64,000 nt of DNA from positions 62,001-126,000 of the forward strand of contig NZ_JANFDG010000005.1 of NCBI RefSeq assembly GCF_024609765.1, given 5' to 3'. The first letter of the stretch is position 1, and each line of letters opens with the position of its first letter. The position numbers and the translations under genes were made by a program. This stretch comes from Shinella pollutisoli. Lineage in GTDB: Bacteria > Pseudomonadota > Alphaproteobacteria > Rhizobiales > Rhizobiaceae. The notes under the pieces are model-generated. The model was not told where the DNA came from, did no database searches, and saw only the letters and a list, made by a program, of their open reading frames with translations. Shown here one piece after another: positions 18,316 through 26,601 of this stretch.

Positions 18316-19269
18316 TCATCGCCGCTCCGCGAGCCATTCCGCGCGTAGCCCCAGCATGTACATGGCGACCGCCGATCCGGCGATGGCGGTGATGTCGGCA
18401 TGGTCGTAGGCGGGCGCCACCTCGACCACGTCGGAGCCCGCCACGTGCAGCGCGCCGAGCTTGCGCAGCACCGACAGGATCTTCGCGCTCGACGGGCCGC
18501 CGGCGACCGGCGTGCCGGTGCCGGGCGCAAACGCCGGATCGAGGCAGTCGATGTCGAAGGTGAGGTAGGTCGGGGCCGAGCCGACGTGGCGGACGATCTC
18601 CTCGGCGATCGCCGCGGCGCCCATCTCCTCCACCTCGTAGCCGTAGAGGATGCGGATGCCGCAATCCTCCGGCGCATGGGTGCGGATGCCGACCTGGATG
18701 GAGCGCTCGGCATCGATCAGCCCCTCGCGCACGGCGGTGCCGACGAAGGAGCCGTGGTCGATGCGGCCCTTCTCGTCCGGCCAGGTGTCCTGGTGCGCAT
18801 CGAACTGGACGAGGGCGAGGGGGCCATATTTCTCCGCATGCGCCCTGAGCAGCGGCAGGGTGACGAAATGGTCGCCGCCGAGGGTCAGCAGGTAGGCGCC
18901 CGATTTCAGGATCTTCCGCGCCTCGCGCTCGATGGTGGCCGGCGTCTTGCGGTGGTCGCCGTAGTCGAGCAGGCAATCGCCGTAGTCGATAACGGCCATG
19001 TCGGCGAACAGGTCGCGCTCGAAGGGATATTGCGGGTCGTTGTCCATGATGGCCGAGGCGCGGCGGATCGCCTGCGGCCCGAAGCGCGCGCCCGGCCGGT
19101 TGGAGGTCGCCGCATCGAAGGGAATGCCCCAGACGACCGCGTCCGCGTCCCGCAGCACCTTGGTATAGCGCCGCCGCATGAAGGAGAGGACGCCGGCATG
19201 GGTCGGGTCCGATGCGGCGCTCTTCAGCGTGCGGGCGGTGACGGCGTGGTCGATGGTCCTGTTGGCCAT
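18316..19269 (-). CDS. speB: Agmatinase (ureohydrolase family)
   Basis: A 317-residue ureohydrolase. The binuclear manganese site is complete: GGDHFVTLPLL, FDAHQDTW and TFDIDCLDPAFAPGTGTP supply the His and Asp ligands. Agmatinase hydrolyses agmatine to putrescine and urea in the cytoplasm; the alternative guanidino substrates of this family cannot be excluded. A GGAGGAA Shine-Dalgarno precedes the ATG at 19269; longer in-frame starts fall in the palindromic repeat. The argC-speB-rpsI-rplM series is a conserved rhizobial arrangement. Confidence 0.92.
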   Translation of the reverse strand: MANRTIDHAVTARTLKSAASDPTHAGVLSFMRRRYTKVLRDADAVVWGIPFDAATSNRPGARFGPQAIRRASAIMDNDPQYPFERDLFADMAVIDYGDCLLDYGDHRKTPATIEREARKILKSGAYLLTLGGDHFVTLPLLRAHAEKYGPLALVQFDAHQDTWPDEKGRIDHGSFVGTAVREGLIDAERSIQVGIRTHAPEDCGIRILYGYEVEEMGAAAIAEEIVRHVGSAPTYLTFDIDCLDPAFAPGTGTPVAGGPSSAKILSVLRKLGALHVAGSDVVEVAPAYDHADITAIAGSAVAMYMLGLRAEWLAERR

Positions 19270-19350
19270 GGCGAGGTTCCTCCGGAGTTGGCGGACGTTC
19301 GCCAATCGCGCGGGCGATGGCAAGGGGGCGTGGGTGAAAAGGCCGAATGG

Positions 19351-19467
19351 CCCCCTCATCCGCCTGCCGGCACCTTCTCCCCGAGGGGAGAAGGGGAAAA
19401 CCGCCGCGCTGCGAACCTCCTTCTCCCCACCGGAAAGAAGGTGGCCCGAAGGGCCGGATGAGGGGGC
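19351..19467. repeat. RIME-like palindromic element
   Basis: Outer arms CCCCCTCATCCG and CGGATGAGGGGG pair across the element. Inside are CTTCTCCCCGAGGGGAGAAG at 19373-19392 and TGGCCCGAAGGGCC at 19442-19455. It lies between speB and the ribosomal protein genes. Confidence 0.78.
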
Positions 19468-19480
19468 GAGCAGCAAACGA

Positions 19481-19507
19481 AAAGGCCGGGGCAAAACCCC
19501 GGCCTTT
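19481..19507 (-). terminator. Terminator of rplM-rpsI operon
   Basis: AAGGCCGGGG pairs with CCCCGGCCTT around a CAAAA loop. Read on the reverse strand the hairpin is followed by TTTTCG, 26 bases after the rpsI stop. Confidence 0.85.
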
Positions 19508-19532
19508 CCCGAAAGACGATCGTCCGAGCGGC

Positions 19533-20012
19533 TTAGCGCTTGGAGAACTGGAACGAACGGCGGGCCTTGGCACGGCCGTACTTCTTGCGCTCGACGACGC
19601 GCGAGTCGCGGGTCAGGAAGCCGCCCTTCTTGAGGATGGCGCGCAGCGCCGGCTCGTAGTAGGTCAGCGCCTTGGAGATGCCGTGACGGACGGCGCCGGC
19701 CTGGCCGGAGAGGCCGCCGCCGGCAACCGTGGCGTCGACGTCGAACTGGCCGTCGCGGGCCGCCGCGATGATCGGCTGCTGCAGGATCATCTGCAGGACC
19801 GGACGGGCGAAATAGGCGTCGAAGGCCTTGCCGTTGATGGTGATCTTGCCGGAGCCCGGCTTGACCCAGACGCGGGCGACGGCGTCCTTGCGCTTGCCGG
19901 TGGCATAGGCGCGGCCCTGGGCGTCGACCTTCTTGACGTGGACCGGGGCGGAGGCGGCCGGAGCGTCGGTGCCGGTGACGCCGAGGTCCTTGAGCGAGGA
20001 GAGATCGGCCAT
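19533..20012 (-). CDS. rpsI: 30S ribosomal protein S9
   Basis: A 159-residue S9. The core begins at ~residue 36 with [19 protein letters not shown], continues with [19 protein letters not shown], and ends with the basic tail [17 protein letters not shown] that reaches the P-site tRNA. The ~30-residue N-terminal extension is usual in alphaproteobacteria. It starts 2 bases after the rplM stop, forming the standard rplM-rpsI operon, and is followed by a strong terminator. Confidence 0.98.
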   Translation of the reverse strand: MADLSSLKDLGVTGTDAPAASAPVHVKKVDAQGRAYATGKRKDAVARVWVKPGSGKITINGKAFDAYFARPVLQMILQQPIIAAARDGQFDVDATVAGGGLSGQAGAVRHGISKALTYYEPALRAILKKGGFLTRDSRVVERKKYGRAKARRSFQFSKR

Positions 20013-20014
20013 TG

Positions 20015-20479
20015 TCAGGCGCTCCTTGTGTTCTTGCTGTTCAGAGCGGCGACGTCGAGGGCGACGGGCTGCTGGGCTTCGTGCGGATGGTTCGGGCCGG
20101 CATAGACACGCAGGTTCTTCATCTGGCGGCGGCCGAGGGGGCCGCGCGGAACCATGCGCTCGACTGCCTTCTCAAGGACGCGCTCGGGGAAGCGGCCTTC
20201 GATGATCTGGCGCGCGGTGCGCTCCTTGATGCCGCCGGGATAGCCGGTGTGCCAGTAGTAGGTCTTGTCGGAATACTTCTTGCCGGTCAGGACGACCTTC
20301 TCCGCATTGATGACGATGACGTTGTCGCCGTCATCGACGTGGGGCGTGTAGGTCGCCTTGTGCTTGCCGCGCAGGCGGTTGGCGATGAGGGTAGCGAGGC
20401 GGCCGACGACGAGCCCTTCGGCGTCGATGAGGATCCACTTCTTCTCTACCTCGGCGGGCTTCTGGACGAAGGTTGCCAT
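20015..20479 (-). CDS. rplM: 50S ribosomal protein L13
   Basis: A 154-residue L13 with [18 protein letters not shown] at the start, [37 protein letters not shown] and [14 protein letters not shown]. The ATG at 20479 gives the normal family length; the upstream in-frame extension is not conserved. First gene of the rplM-rpsI operon. Confidence 0.98.
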   Translation of the reverse strand: MATFVQKPAEVEKKWILIDAEGLVVGRLATLIANRLRGKHKATYTPHVDDGDNVIVINAEKVVLTGKKYSDKTYYWHTGYPGGIKERTARQIIEGRFPERVLEKAVERMVPRGPLGRRQMKNLRVYAGPNHPHEAQQPVALDVAALNSKNTRSA

Positions 20480-20683
20480 GGGAGGTGCTCTTTCTCTGGA
20501 AACCCGGAACCCTTGCGGGCCGGGCGTTTCTTGTTGCTTGGCTTGGCGCCCCGCGGACGCCAAAAATCGAACGCGGCCACCGGGGACCGCGATCGAGGCG
20601 GCTTATAGGCGAGGCGGGGCATCGCGTCAAGAGGAGGCATTCCGGCAGCCTGCAAGATAAATTAATGAAAACAATATGTTATG

Positions 20684-20702
20684 AAAAAGGTATTTGGATA
20701 CC
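20684..20702 (-). terminator. Possible weak terminator after PaaI-family gene
   Basis: On the reverse strand GGTAT-CCAA-ATACC is followed by TTTTTC, immediately after the thioesterase stop. The stem is only 5 bp, so termination would be weak. Confidence 0.4.
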
Positions 20703-20707
20703 ACACA

Positions 20708-21139
20708 TTATCGCGGCGGAATCGAATAGGTCGCCGTGGCATGCGCGACCAGATCGTCGGGATCGGCGCCATGGATCGCGGCCTCCACCACCGCCAGCCG
20801 CTTGCCGAGCTTGAGGATGCGGCAGGCGCAGGTGAGCGGCCCCGGCTCGGGCCGGCGCAGGAAGTTGATGTTGAGATTGGTGGTGACGGCGAGCGCCACC
20901 GGTCCGATATGCGCGAGCACCGCGCAATAGGCCGCGACGTCGGCAAGCGCGAACATGGTCGGACCCGAGATCGTGCCGCCGGGGCGCAGGTGCCGTTCGT
21001 TCGGCGCGAGCCGCATCACGACCGTCCCCGGCCCGACCTCCGTCACCTCGAACACCTTGCCGTCGGTGTGGATCTGCGGAAAGTCGGTCTCCAGGAAGCG
21101 GTTGAGCGCCTCCGGGTCCATGATCGGCGTCAGTGTCAC
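20708..21139 (-). CDS. PaaI-family hotdog-fold thioesterase
   Basis: A 143-residue single hotdog-fold protein. GGTISGPTMFALADVAAY is the characteristic helix region holding the catalytic Asp of PaaI-type enzymes, followed by ALAVTTNLNINFLRR. These enzymes hydrolyse acyl-CoA thioesters. The frame begins with GTG at 21139, preceded by GGAGG at 9 bases; an ATG six codons later is possible. It is divergent from the enoyl-CoA hydratase gene, which suggests a shared acyl-CoA context, but the substrate is not predictable. Confidence 0.85.
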   Translation of the reverse strand: MTLTPIMDPEALNRFLETDFPQIHTDGKVFEVTEVGPGTVVMRLAPNERHLRPGGTISGPTMFALADVAAYCAVLAHIGPVALAVTTNLNINFLRRPEPGPLTCACRILKLGKRLAVVEAAIHGADPDDLVAHATATYSIPPR

Positions 21140-21277
21140 GATGCGTGTCCTCCTTCTATCCCCGCCGTTACAGACCGGATTTCCGCGCCCGGCAAGCCCC
21201 CTGAAAGTCTAGGCCGCGACTCTTGAAACCCGCCGCCGCCGGGCGTAGGACCGAAGAAAGAGACGGAGGAGCGTGCG

Positions 21278-22096
21278 ATGGCGGATGTGGTTTCGTTCAG
21301 GAAAGAGGAGCGGACGGGCCTCGTGCGGGCGGAGCGCAGCGGGCCGGTGCTGCGGCTGACGCTCGACAATCCGCCGGCGAACGTGCTGTCGATCGCGCTG
21401 ATGGAGGCGCTGGGCGCCGCACTCGACGCCGCGGCGGAAGACGGGACGGTGCGCGTCGTCGTCGTCGCCTCGACCGGCAACCTCTTCTCCGCCGGCCACG
21501 ACCTCAAGGAGATGACCGCGCACCGCGCCGATCCGGACGGCGGGCGCGCCTTCTTCGAGAAGACCATGCGCATGGCCGCCGACCTGATGCTGAAGATCGC
21601 CGGCCTGCCGCAGCCGGTGGTGGCCGAGATCGACGGGCTGGCGACGGCCGCCGGCTGCCAGCTCGTGGCGAGCTGCGATCTGGCGATCTGCACCGACACC
21701 TCCACCTTCTGCACGCCGGGCGTCAATATCGGCCTGTTCTGCTCGACGCCGATGGTGGCGGTGACGCGTGCCGCCCATCCCAAGCAGGCGATGGAGATGC
21801 TGCTGACCGGCGAGACCATCGACGCCTCGACGGCCAAGGATTTCGGCCTCGTCAACCGCATCGTGCCGAGACAGTACCTGCGCCAGGTGATCGACAAATA
21901 CGCTTCCGTCATCGCCTCCAAGTCGCCGCAGGCGCTGCGGATCGGCAAGGCCGCCTTCCGCGCCCAGGCCGGCCTGCCGCTGCCCGAGGCCTACGACCTC
22001 GCCGTGGCGACGATGGTGGACAACATGCTCGCCGACGACGCGAAGGAAGGCATCGGCGCCTTCCTCGGCAAGCGCATGCCGGAATGGGGCAAGTGA
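21278..22096 (+). CDS. Enoyl-CoA hydratase/isomerase family protein
   Basis: A 272-residue crotonase-fold protein. The first oxyanion-hole segment is FSAGHDLKEM and the second is GLATAAGCQLVASCDLAI. The usual catalytic glutamate after GGG (GGGxEL) is absent: the position reads AAGCQLV, as in ECHDC3-type members, so it may be a hydrolase, decarboxylase or inactive scaffold rather than a true hydratase. Near the C-terminus MVDNMLADDAKEGIGAFLGKR is the usual last helix. A GGAG sequence precedes the ATG. Confidence 0.9.
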   Translation: MADVVSFRKEERTGLVRAERSGPVLRLTLDNPPANVLSIALMEALGAALDAAAEDGTVRVVVVASTGNLFSAGHDLKEMTAHRADPDGGRAFFEKTMRMAADLMLKIAGLPQPVVAEIDGLATAAGCQLVASCDLAICTDTSTFCTPGVNIGLFCSTPMVAVTRAAHPKQAMEMLLTGETIDASTAKDFGLVNRIVPRQYLRQVIDKYASVIASKSPQALRIGKAAFRAQAGLPLPEAYDLAVATMVDNMLADDAKEGIGAFLGKRMPEWGK

Positions 22097-22103
22097 CGGC
22101 TGC

Positions 22104-22373
22104 CTAGCTGTAGTGATAGCGGCAGGCGGCGATTTCCAGCACCTGCGCCGTCCCGCCGCCCGCGACCCGGTAGACCAGCCGGTGCTCCTGCGTGATGCGG
22201 CGCGACCAGAAGCCCTTGAGCTCGCCGCGCAGCGGCTCCGGCTTGCCGATGCCCGCAAAGGGCTCGCGCCGGCAAGCCTTGATCAGGCCGACGATCTTTT
22301 CCGCCGTCTTGCGGTCGTTCTCCAGCCACCAGACGAAATCGGCCCAGGCGTCGGGCGAGAAGGTGATGTTCAT
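22104..22373 (-). CDS. yoeB: Txe/YoeB family ribosome-dependent mRNA interferase toxin
   Basis: An 89-residue RelE-superfamily toxin with all the catalytic residues of E. coli YoeB in place: Glu46 in GKPEPL, Arg65 in TQEHRLVY, and His87-Tyr88 in the terminal CRYHYS. YoeB cleaves mRNA in the ribosomal A site during stress once its antitoxin is degraded. The ATG overlaps the antitoxin stop by 4 bases, so the pair is translationally coupled with antitoxin first. No frameshift or missing residue is seen, so the toxin should be functional. Lon, a classical antitoxin protease, is encoded 8 kb away, though that proximity may be chance. Confidence 0.95.
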   Translation of the reverse strand: MNITFSPDAWADFVWWLENDRKTAEKIVGLIKACRREPFAGIGKPEPLRGELKGFWSRRITQEHRLVYRVAGGGTAQVLEIAACRYHYS

Positions 22374-22639
22374 TTGCCGGCGGCGGCAAGCTCGTCGATC
22401 GTCTTCGCAGTGCCGTGACCTGCATCGAGCGACGCGATGGACCGGAGCAGGCGGTCGCGGTTGGCGGGGCTCGCCATCAGGTGCATCGTCTCCTTCCAGC
22501 TCTCGAAGTCGGCAAGCGACATGATCACCATCGGCTCGCGGTTCTGCCGGGTGACGATGATCTCGTCGCGGTCGGCTTCGAGGCTGTCGAAGTGTTTCGC
22601 CATGTTCGCGCGCAGTTCGGAAAGGCTGAGGACCTTCAT
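22370..22639 (-). CDS. yefM: YefM/Phd family antitoxin
   Basis: An 89-residue antitoxin. The N-terminal half is the DNA-binding Phd/YefM fold ([36 protein letters not shown]), and the acidic, flexible C-terminal half is expected to wrap the YoeB toxin. A GGAG sequence lies upstream of the ATG at 22639. Immediately upstream is a perfect hexamer palindrome with TGTAC cores, the kind of site YefM binds for autorepression. It is the first gene of a two-gene operon. Confidence 0.94.
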   Translation of the reverse strand: MKVLSLSELRANMAKHFDSLEADRDEIIVTRQNREPMVIMSLADFESWKETMHLMASPANRDRLLRSIASLDAGHGTAKTIDELAAAGK

Positions 22640-22652
22640 TCTCGTGCTCCAA

Positions 22653-22670
22653 TGTACGTAAATTCGTACA
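22653..22670. promoter_or_regulatory. YefM-YoeB operator palindrome
   Basis: TGTACG-TAAATT-CGTACA: two 6-base arms, exact inverted copies, centred 22 bases upstream of the antitoxin ATG. The E. coli yefM-yoeB operator has TGTACA-containing palindromes, so this fits autorepression by the toxin-antitoxin complex. Confidence 0.7.
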
Positions 22671-22699
22671 ATACAGGATCGGCCGCCGGCGTTCAACGA

Positions 22700-23536
22700 C
22701 TATCCGAGCTTCAGCACCAGCACGCCCGCGGCGATCACCGTCGCCGCTGCGTAGCGCCAGGGGCTTGCCTTCTCCTTGAGGATCAGCACGGAGATGAGGA
22801 GGGCGAAGAGGATGGCGGTCTCGCGCAGCGCCGCGACGGTGGCGACCGGGGCTTTGGTCATCGCCCAGAGCGCCAGGCCGTAGGAAGCGATGGAGCCGGC
22901 GCCGGCGAAGAGGCCGCGTCTCCAGGTGCGCCGGACGTGGCCCCAGACGGGAGCCGCGCCGCGCCGGGCGACCGCCCAGGAAAAGAGCAGCACGGGCGGC
23001 AGGAGCGACATCCACAGCGTGTAGGAGACGGCGTTGCCGGAGATGCGCGCGCCCGCGCCGTCGACGAAGGTGTAGGTCGCGATCACCATGCCGTTGGCGA
23101 GCGCCAGCAGGAAGGCCTGCCTGCCGCCGTGGCGCGATTCGAAGGCGAGCGTCAGCACCCCCGCCGAGATGACGAGCACGCCGGCCATGGCCGCGCCCGA
23201 CAGGTGCTCGCCGAGCACCAGCCCGCTCGTCATCGCCACGATCAGCGGCGCGGTGCCGCGCATCAGCGGATAGACGAGGCCGATGTCGCCCGCCCGGTAG
23301 GCGGCCGCGACGAGCTGGAAATAGACGAACTGCAGGAAGGCGGAGGCGAGGAGGAACGGGAAGGCCGCCGGCGCCGGCAGCGGCACGAACGGCAGGAAGC
23401 ACAGCCCGACCACGCCGGCGCCGAGCGAGACCATGGCCGAATCGAGCGACTTGTCGGTGCCGGCCTTGACGAGCGCGTTCCAGGTCGCATGCAGGGCCGC
23501 GGCGAAGAGCACGAGGAAAAGGACGTCGAGCGGCAA
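22700..23536 (-). CDS. EamA/DMT-family transporter
   Basis: About 278 residues with ten predicted helices in two EamA repeats. Typical spots are [12 protein letters not shown] after helix 1, [14 protein letters not shown] in helix 4 and [21 protein letters not shown] at the end of the second half, which is the pattern of the drug/metabolite transporter superfamily. The direction and substrate are unknown. The start is uncertain: a TTG at 23536 with GAGG 8 bases upstream fits a short cytoplasmic N-terminus, while the ATG at 23575 would add a non-hydrophobic 13-residue leader without a Shine-Dalgarno. Confidence 0.82.
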   Translation of the reverse strand: MPLDVLFLVLFAAALHATWNALVKAGTDKSLDSAMVSLGAGVVGLCFLPFVPLPAPAAFPFLLASAFLQFVYFQLVAAAYRAGDIGLVYPLMRGTAPLIVAMTSGLVLGEHLSGAAMAGVLVISAGVLTLAFESRHGGRQAFLLALANGMVIATYTFVDGAGARISGNAVSYTLWMSLLPPVLLFSWAVARRGAAPVWGHVRRTWRRGLFAGAGSIASYGLALWAMTKAPVATVAALRETAILFALLISVLILKEKASPWRYAAATVIAAGVLVLKLG

Positions 23537-23758
23537 GGAGGAACCTCGGAAAGCAGGCGGGCAGGGGACCACCATTCCCGCGAATGCGGGCGCTTTGCAA
23601 TCGGGATTTTTGGCCGGCGGGCGGCGGATGTGACCCGCAACGGCACAGTCCGCCCGCCTTTGCGGCCTGCGGCGCTGTCGTCTTCTTCACGATTGCGCGC
23701 TAGGATATCCGCCGGACCAGAAGGAGGGGAGCGGTCACGACAGCCCGAGGAGGCATCG

Positions 23759-24196
23759 ATGAACCACGATCATTACAGCGACTCCTATATCCGCGACATC
23801 CTGGGCAGCGTGCGCACGATCGCCGTCGTCGGCGCCTCGCCGAACGACGCCCGCCCGAGCCACGGCGTCATGGGCTTCCTGCTCGGCAAGGGCTATCGCG
23901 TCATCCCCGTCAACCCCGGCCATGCCGGCGGCACGATCCTCGGCCAGCGCGTCTTCGCCCGGCTCGCCGACATCCCGCAGCCCGTCGACATGGTGGACGT
24001 GTTCCGCGCGGCGAACCGCTTCTCCGCGGTGGTGGACGAGGTGCTCGCGATGCGGCCGCTGCCGTCGGTCGTCTGGGGCCAGTTCACCGTGCGCGACGAC
24101 GCGGCCGCCGCCCGCGCCGAGGCGGCCGGCCTGAAGGTGGTCATGGACCGCTGCCCGGTGACGGAATATCCGCTGCTGATGCGCAAGGCCTCCTGA
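23759..24196 (+). CDS. CoA-binding domain protein (YccU-like), copy 1
   Basis: A 145-residue single-domain Rossmann protein of the CoA_binding_2 family. TIAVVGASPNDARPSHGVM is the nucleotide-binding loop, with KGYRVIPVNPGHAGGTILG, PVDMVDVFR and the C-terminal VVMDRCPVTEYP. These proteins bind CoA in structures but have no established function. A GAGGAGG sequence precedes the ATG. It is about 60% identical by eye to the next gene, 66 bases downstream, pointing to a tandem duplication. Confidence 0.88.
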   Translation: MNHDHYSDSYIRDILGSVRTIAVVGASPNDARPSHGVMGFLLGKGYRVIPVNPGHAGGTILGQRVFARLADIPQPVDMVDVFRAANRFSAVVDEVLAMRPLPSVVWGQFTVRDDAAAARAEAAGLKVVMDRCPVTEYPLLMRKAS

Positions 24197-24262
24197 ACGC
24201 GGAACCGGTTGACTTCGCACCGCGTTGCTCCAATTCTCCCGCGAAAACCAGGAGGCGGTGCG

Positions 24263-24691
24263 ATGAATCATGATTCCTATCCGGACGGCTATCTCGCCGA
24301 CATCCTGCGCCGGACGAAGGTGATCGCGCTCGTCGGCGCCTCGCCCAACCCGGAGCGGCCGAGCCATCGCGTCATGGCCTTCCTGCTGCGCAAGGGCTAC
24401 CGCGTCATCCCCGTCAATCCGGGCCAGGCCGGCAAGGAGATCCTCGGCCGTACCGTCTATGCCAGCCTCGCCGACATTCCCGAGCCGGTCGACATGGTCG
24501 ACGTCTTTCGCGCGCCGGAGGCGCTGCCCTCCGTCGTCGACGAGGTGCTGGCGATGAAGACGCGGCCGAAGGCGATCTGGGGCCAGCTCTCCGTGCGCCA
24601 CGACGGCGCGGCGGCGAAGGCGGAAGCGGCCGGCATCGACGTGGTGATGGACCGCTGCCCGGCCATCGAATATCCGCGCCTCGTCGCCTGA
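24263..24691 (+). CDS. CoA-binding domain protein (YccU-like), copy 2
   Basis: A 142-residue paralogue of the preceding gene, starting MNHDSYPDGYLADILR against MNHDHYSDSYIRDILG. The nucleotide loop is VIALVGASPNPERPSHRVM, and PVDMVDVFRAPEALPSVVDEVL and VVMDRCPAIEYPRL are conserved. It has its own AGGAGG Shine-Dalgarno. It lies 100 bases upstream of metY in the same direction; this neighbouring of a CoA-binding protein and metY recurs in rhizobia as I recall, but a functional link is not shown. Confidence 0.88.
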   Translation: MNHDSYPDGYLADILRRTKVIALVGASPNPERPSHRVMAFLLRKGYRVIPVNPGQAGKEILGRTVYASLADIPEPVDMVDVFRAPEALPSVVDEVLAMKTRPKAIWGQLSVRHDGAAAKAEAAGIDVVMDRCPAIEYPRLVA

Positions 24692-24791
24692 CGCGGCCGG
24701 CATAACGGCAGGCGTGGACAGGAGAAATCTCCCTTTGACCGGCGTGCGGGGCTCTGGAATAGTGCCTCGACTTCATGAGGGAGGCCTTCCA

Positions 24792-26075
24792 ATGACCACG
24801 AACAAGCCCGGTTTCGCGACGCTCGCCATCCATGCCGGCGCGCAGCCGGACCCGACGACCGGCGCGCGCGCCACGCCGATCTACCAGACGACGAGCTTCG
24901 TCTTCAACGACACCGACCACGCCGCCTCGCTCTTCGGCCTGCAGGCCTTCGGCAACATCTATACCCGCATCATGAACCCGACGCAGGCGGTGCTGGAGGA
25001 GCGCGTCGCGGCGCTGGAGGGCGGCACGGCCGCGCTCGCCGTCGCCTCGGGCCACGCCGCCCAGCTCCTCGTCTTCCACACGATCATGCGCCCGGGCGAC
25101 AATTTCGTCGCCGCGCGAAAACTCTACGGCGGCTCGATCAACCAGTTCGGCCACGCCTTCAAGTCGTTCGACTGGCAGGTGCGCTGGGCGGATCCCGCCG
25201 ACCCGTCGAGCTTCGAGAGCCAGATCGACGACAGGACCAGGGCGATCTTCGTCGAAAGCCTCGCCAATCCGGGCGGCACCTTCGTCGACATCGCGGCGAT
25301 CGCCGAGATCGCCCACCGCCACGGCCTGCCGCTCGTCGTCGACAACACGATGGCGACGCCCTATCTCGTGCGCCCGCTGGAGCACGGCGCCGACATCGTC
25401 GTGCATTCGCTCACCAAGTTCATGGGCGGCCACGGCAATTCCATGGGCGGCATCATCGTCGACGGCGGCACCTTCGACTGGTCGGCGTCCGGAAAGTATC
25501 CGGCGCTCTCCGAGCCGCGGCCGGACTATGCCGGCATCGTGCTGCACGCGACCTTCGGCAACTTCGCCTTCGCCATCGCCTGCCGCGTTCTCGGCCTGCG
25601 CGACTTCGGCCCGTCGATCTCGCCCTTCAACGCCTTCCAGATCCTGACGGGCATCGAGACGCTGCCGCTTCGCATGCAGCGCCATTGCGACAATGCGCTC
25701 GCCGTCGCCAAATGGCTGAAGGGCCAGGACAAGGTCGCCTGGGTCAACTATCCGGGCCTGGAGGACGACGCCAACCATGTGCTGCAGCAGCGCTATTCGC
25801 CGAAGGGTGCGGGCGCCGTCTTCACCTTCGGCCTCAAGGGCGGCTACGAATCGGGAAAACGCTTCGTCGAGGGGCTGGAGATGTTCTCCCACCTCGCCAA
25901 TATCGGCGACACCCGCTCGCTGGTCATCCACCCGTCCTCGACGACGCACCGGCAGCTCAGCGAGGAGCAGCAGGTGGCCGCCGGCGCCGGGCCGGAGGTC
26001 GTGCGGCTTTCCGTGGGGCTGGAGGACGTGGCCGACATCATCGCCGACCTGGAGCAGGCGCTGGGGAAGGCGTGA
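24792..26075 (+). CDS. metY: O-acetylhomoserine aminocarboxypropyltransferase (sulfhydrylase)
   Basis: A 427-residue PLP enzyme of the Cys/Met metabolism family, the length of MetY rather than the ~400-residue MetB/Met[29 protein letters not shown]-type N-terminus, [15 protein letters not shown], the PLP-lysine region [16 protein letters not shown] and the C-terminal [10 protein letters not shown] are present; the lysine in SLTKF binds PLP. It would make homocysteine from O-acetylhomoserine and sulfide in the cytoplasm. The ATG at 24792 starts the conserved region. No SAM-II riboswitch signature was seen in the 100-base leader. Confidence 0.93.
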   Translation: MTTNKPGFATLAIHAGAQPDPTTGARATPIYQTTSFVFNDTDHAASLFGLQAFGNIYTRIMNPTQAVLEERVAALEGGTAALAVASGHAAQLLVFHTIMRPGDNFVAARKLYGGSINQFGHAFKSFDWQVRWADPADPSSFESQIDDRTRAIFVESLANPGGTFVDIAAIAEIAHRHGLPLVVDNTMATPYLVRPLEHGADIVVHSLTKFMGGHGNSMGGIIVDGGTFDWSASGKYPALSEPRPDYAGIVLHATFGNFAFAIACRVLGLRDFGPSISPFNAFQILTGIETLPLRMQRHCDNALAVAKWLKGQDKVAWVNYPGLEDDANHVLQQRYSPKGAGAVFTFGLKGGYESGKRFVEGLEMFSHLANIGDTRSLVIHPSSTTHRQLSEEQQVAAGAGPEVVRLSVGLEDVADIIADLEQALGKA

Positions 26076-26085
26076 GGCGGATTGA

Positions 26086-26226
26086 CCCCTCATCCCCCTG
26101 CCGGGACCTTCTCCCCGCAAGCGGGGAGAAGGGGAACGGGGCAAGTTTTCCCGATGGTCGGAAAGCAGCGCGGCATATCCCTCTCCCCGCTTGCGGGGAG
26201 AAGGTGGCGGCAGCCGGATGAGGGGC
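26086..26226. repeat. RIME-like palindromic element
   Basis: Outer arms CCCCTCATCC and GGATGAGGGG pair across the element. Inside are TCTCCCCGCAAGCGGGGAGA near 26110-26129 and the reciprocal TCTCCCCGCTTGCGGGGAGA near 26182-26201. It lies between metY and the cupin gene and could terminate metY. Confidence 0.8.
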
Positions 26227-26250
26227 CGTGTCCGCTCAAGGGACGATCAC

Positions 26251-26592
26251 ATGAGCACCGCACAGACCTTCGACATCGCCGCCATCGCGCCCGAGGAAGG
26301 CCGCCCCGCCGCGGACCGGCTGATCGCCGGCGATCCCGTCTTCCGCACCTGGAACATCGAGGAGGCGGACGGGCTCTATGCGGGCGTCTGGGAATCGACG
26401 CCCGGCAAGTGGCGCATCCAGTATGACGAGTGGGAATATTTCCACATCCTCGAAGGCCGCTCTGTCGTCACTGCGGACGACGGAACGGTCTTCGACCTCA
26501 AAGCCGGCGACCGGCTGATCCTCAGGCCCGGCTTCAAGGGAACCTGGGAAGTCGTTGAAACGACTCGCAAGGATTACGTCATCCGGCTTTGA
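26251..26592 (+). CDS. Cupin domain-containing protein (Cupin_3/DUF861)
   Basis: A 113-residue single-domain cupin. The two cupin motifs are degenerate: YDEWEYFHILEGRSVVTADDG and DLKAGDRLILRPGFKGTWEVVE, a pattern typical of the Cupin_3 family that includes ureidoglycine aminohydrolase-like proteins. The usual metal-binding HxH is missing in motif 1, which instead has EWEYFHILEG, so metal binding is uncertain. It is transcribed alone and converges with the P450 gene with a 9-base gap. Substrate unknown. Confidence 0.82.
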   Translation: MSTAQTFDIAAIAPEEGRPAADRLIAGDPVFRTWNIEEADGLYAGVWESTPGKWRIQYDEWEYFHILEGRSVVTADDGTVFDLKAGDRLILRPGFKGTWEVVETTRKDYVIRL

Positions 26593-26601
26593 ACCGCTTT
26601 C

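Noticed and set aside
24692-24791. SAM riboswitch upstream of metY
   Set aside because: SAM-II elements are common before alphaproteobacterial met genes, but the 100-base leader shows no matching stem-loop or conserved core by eye.
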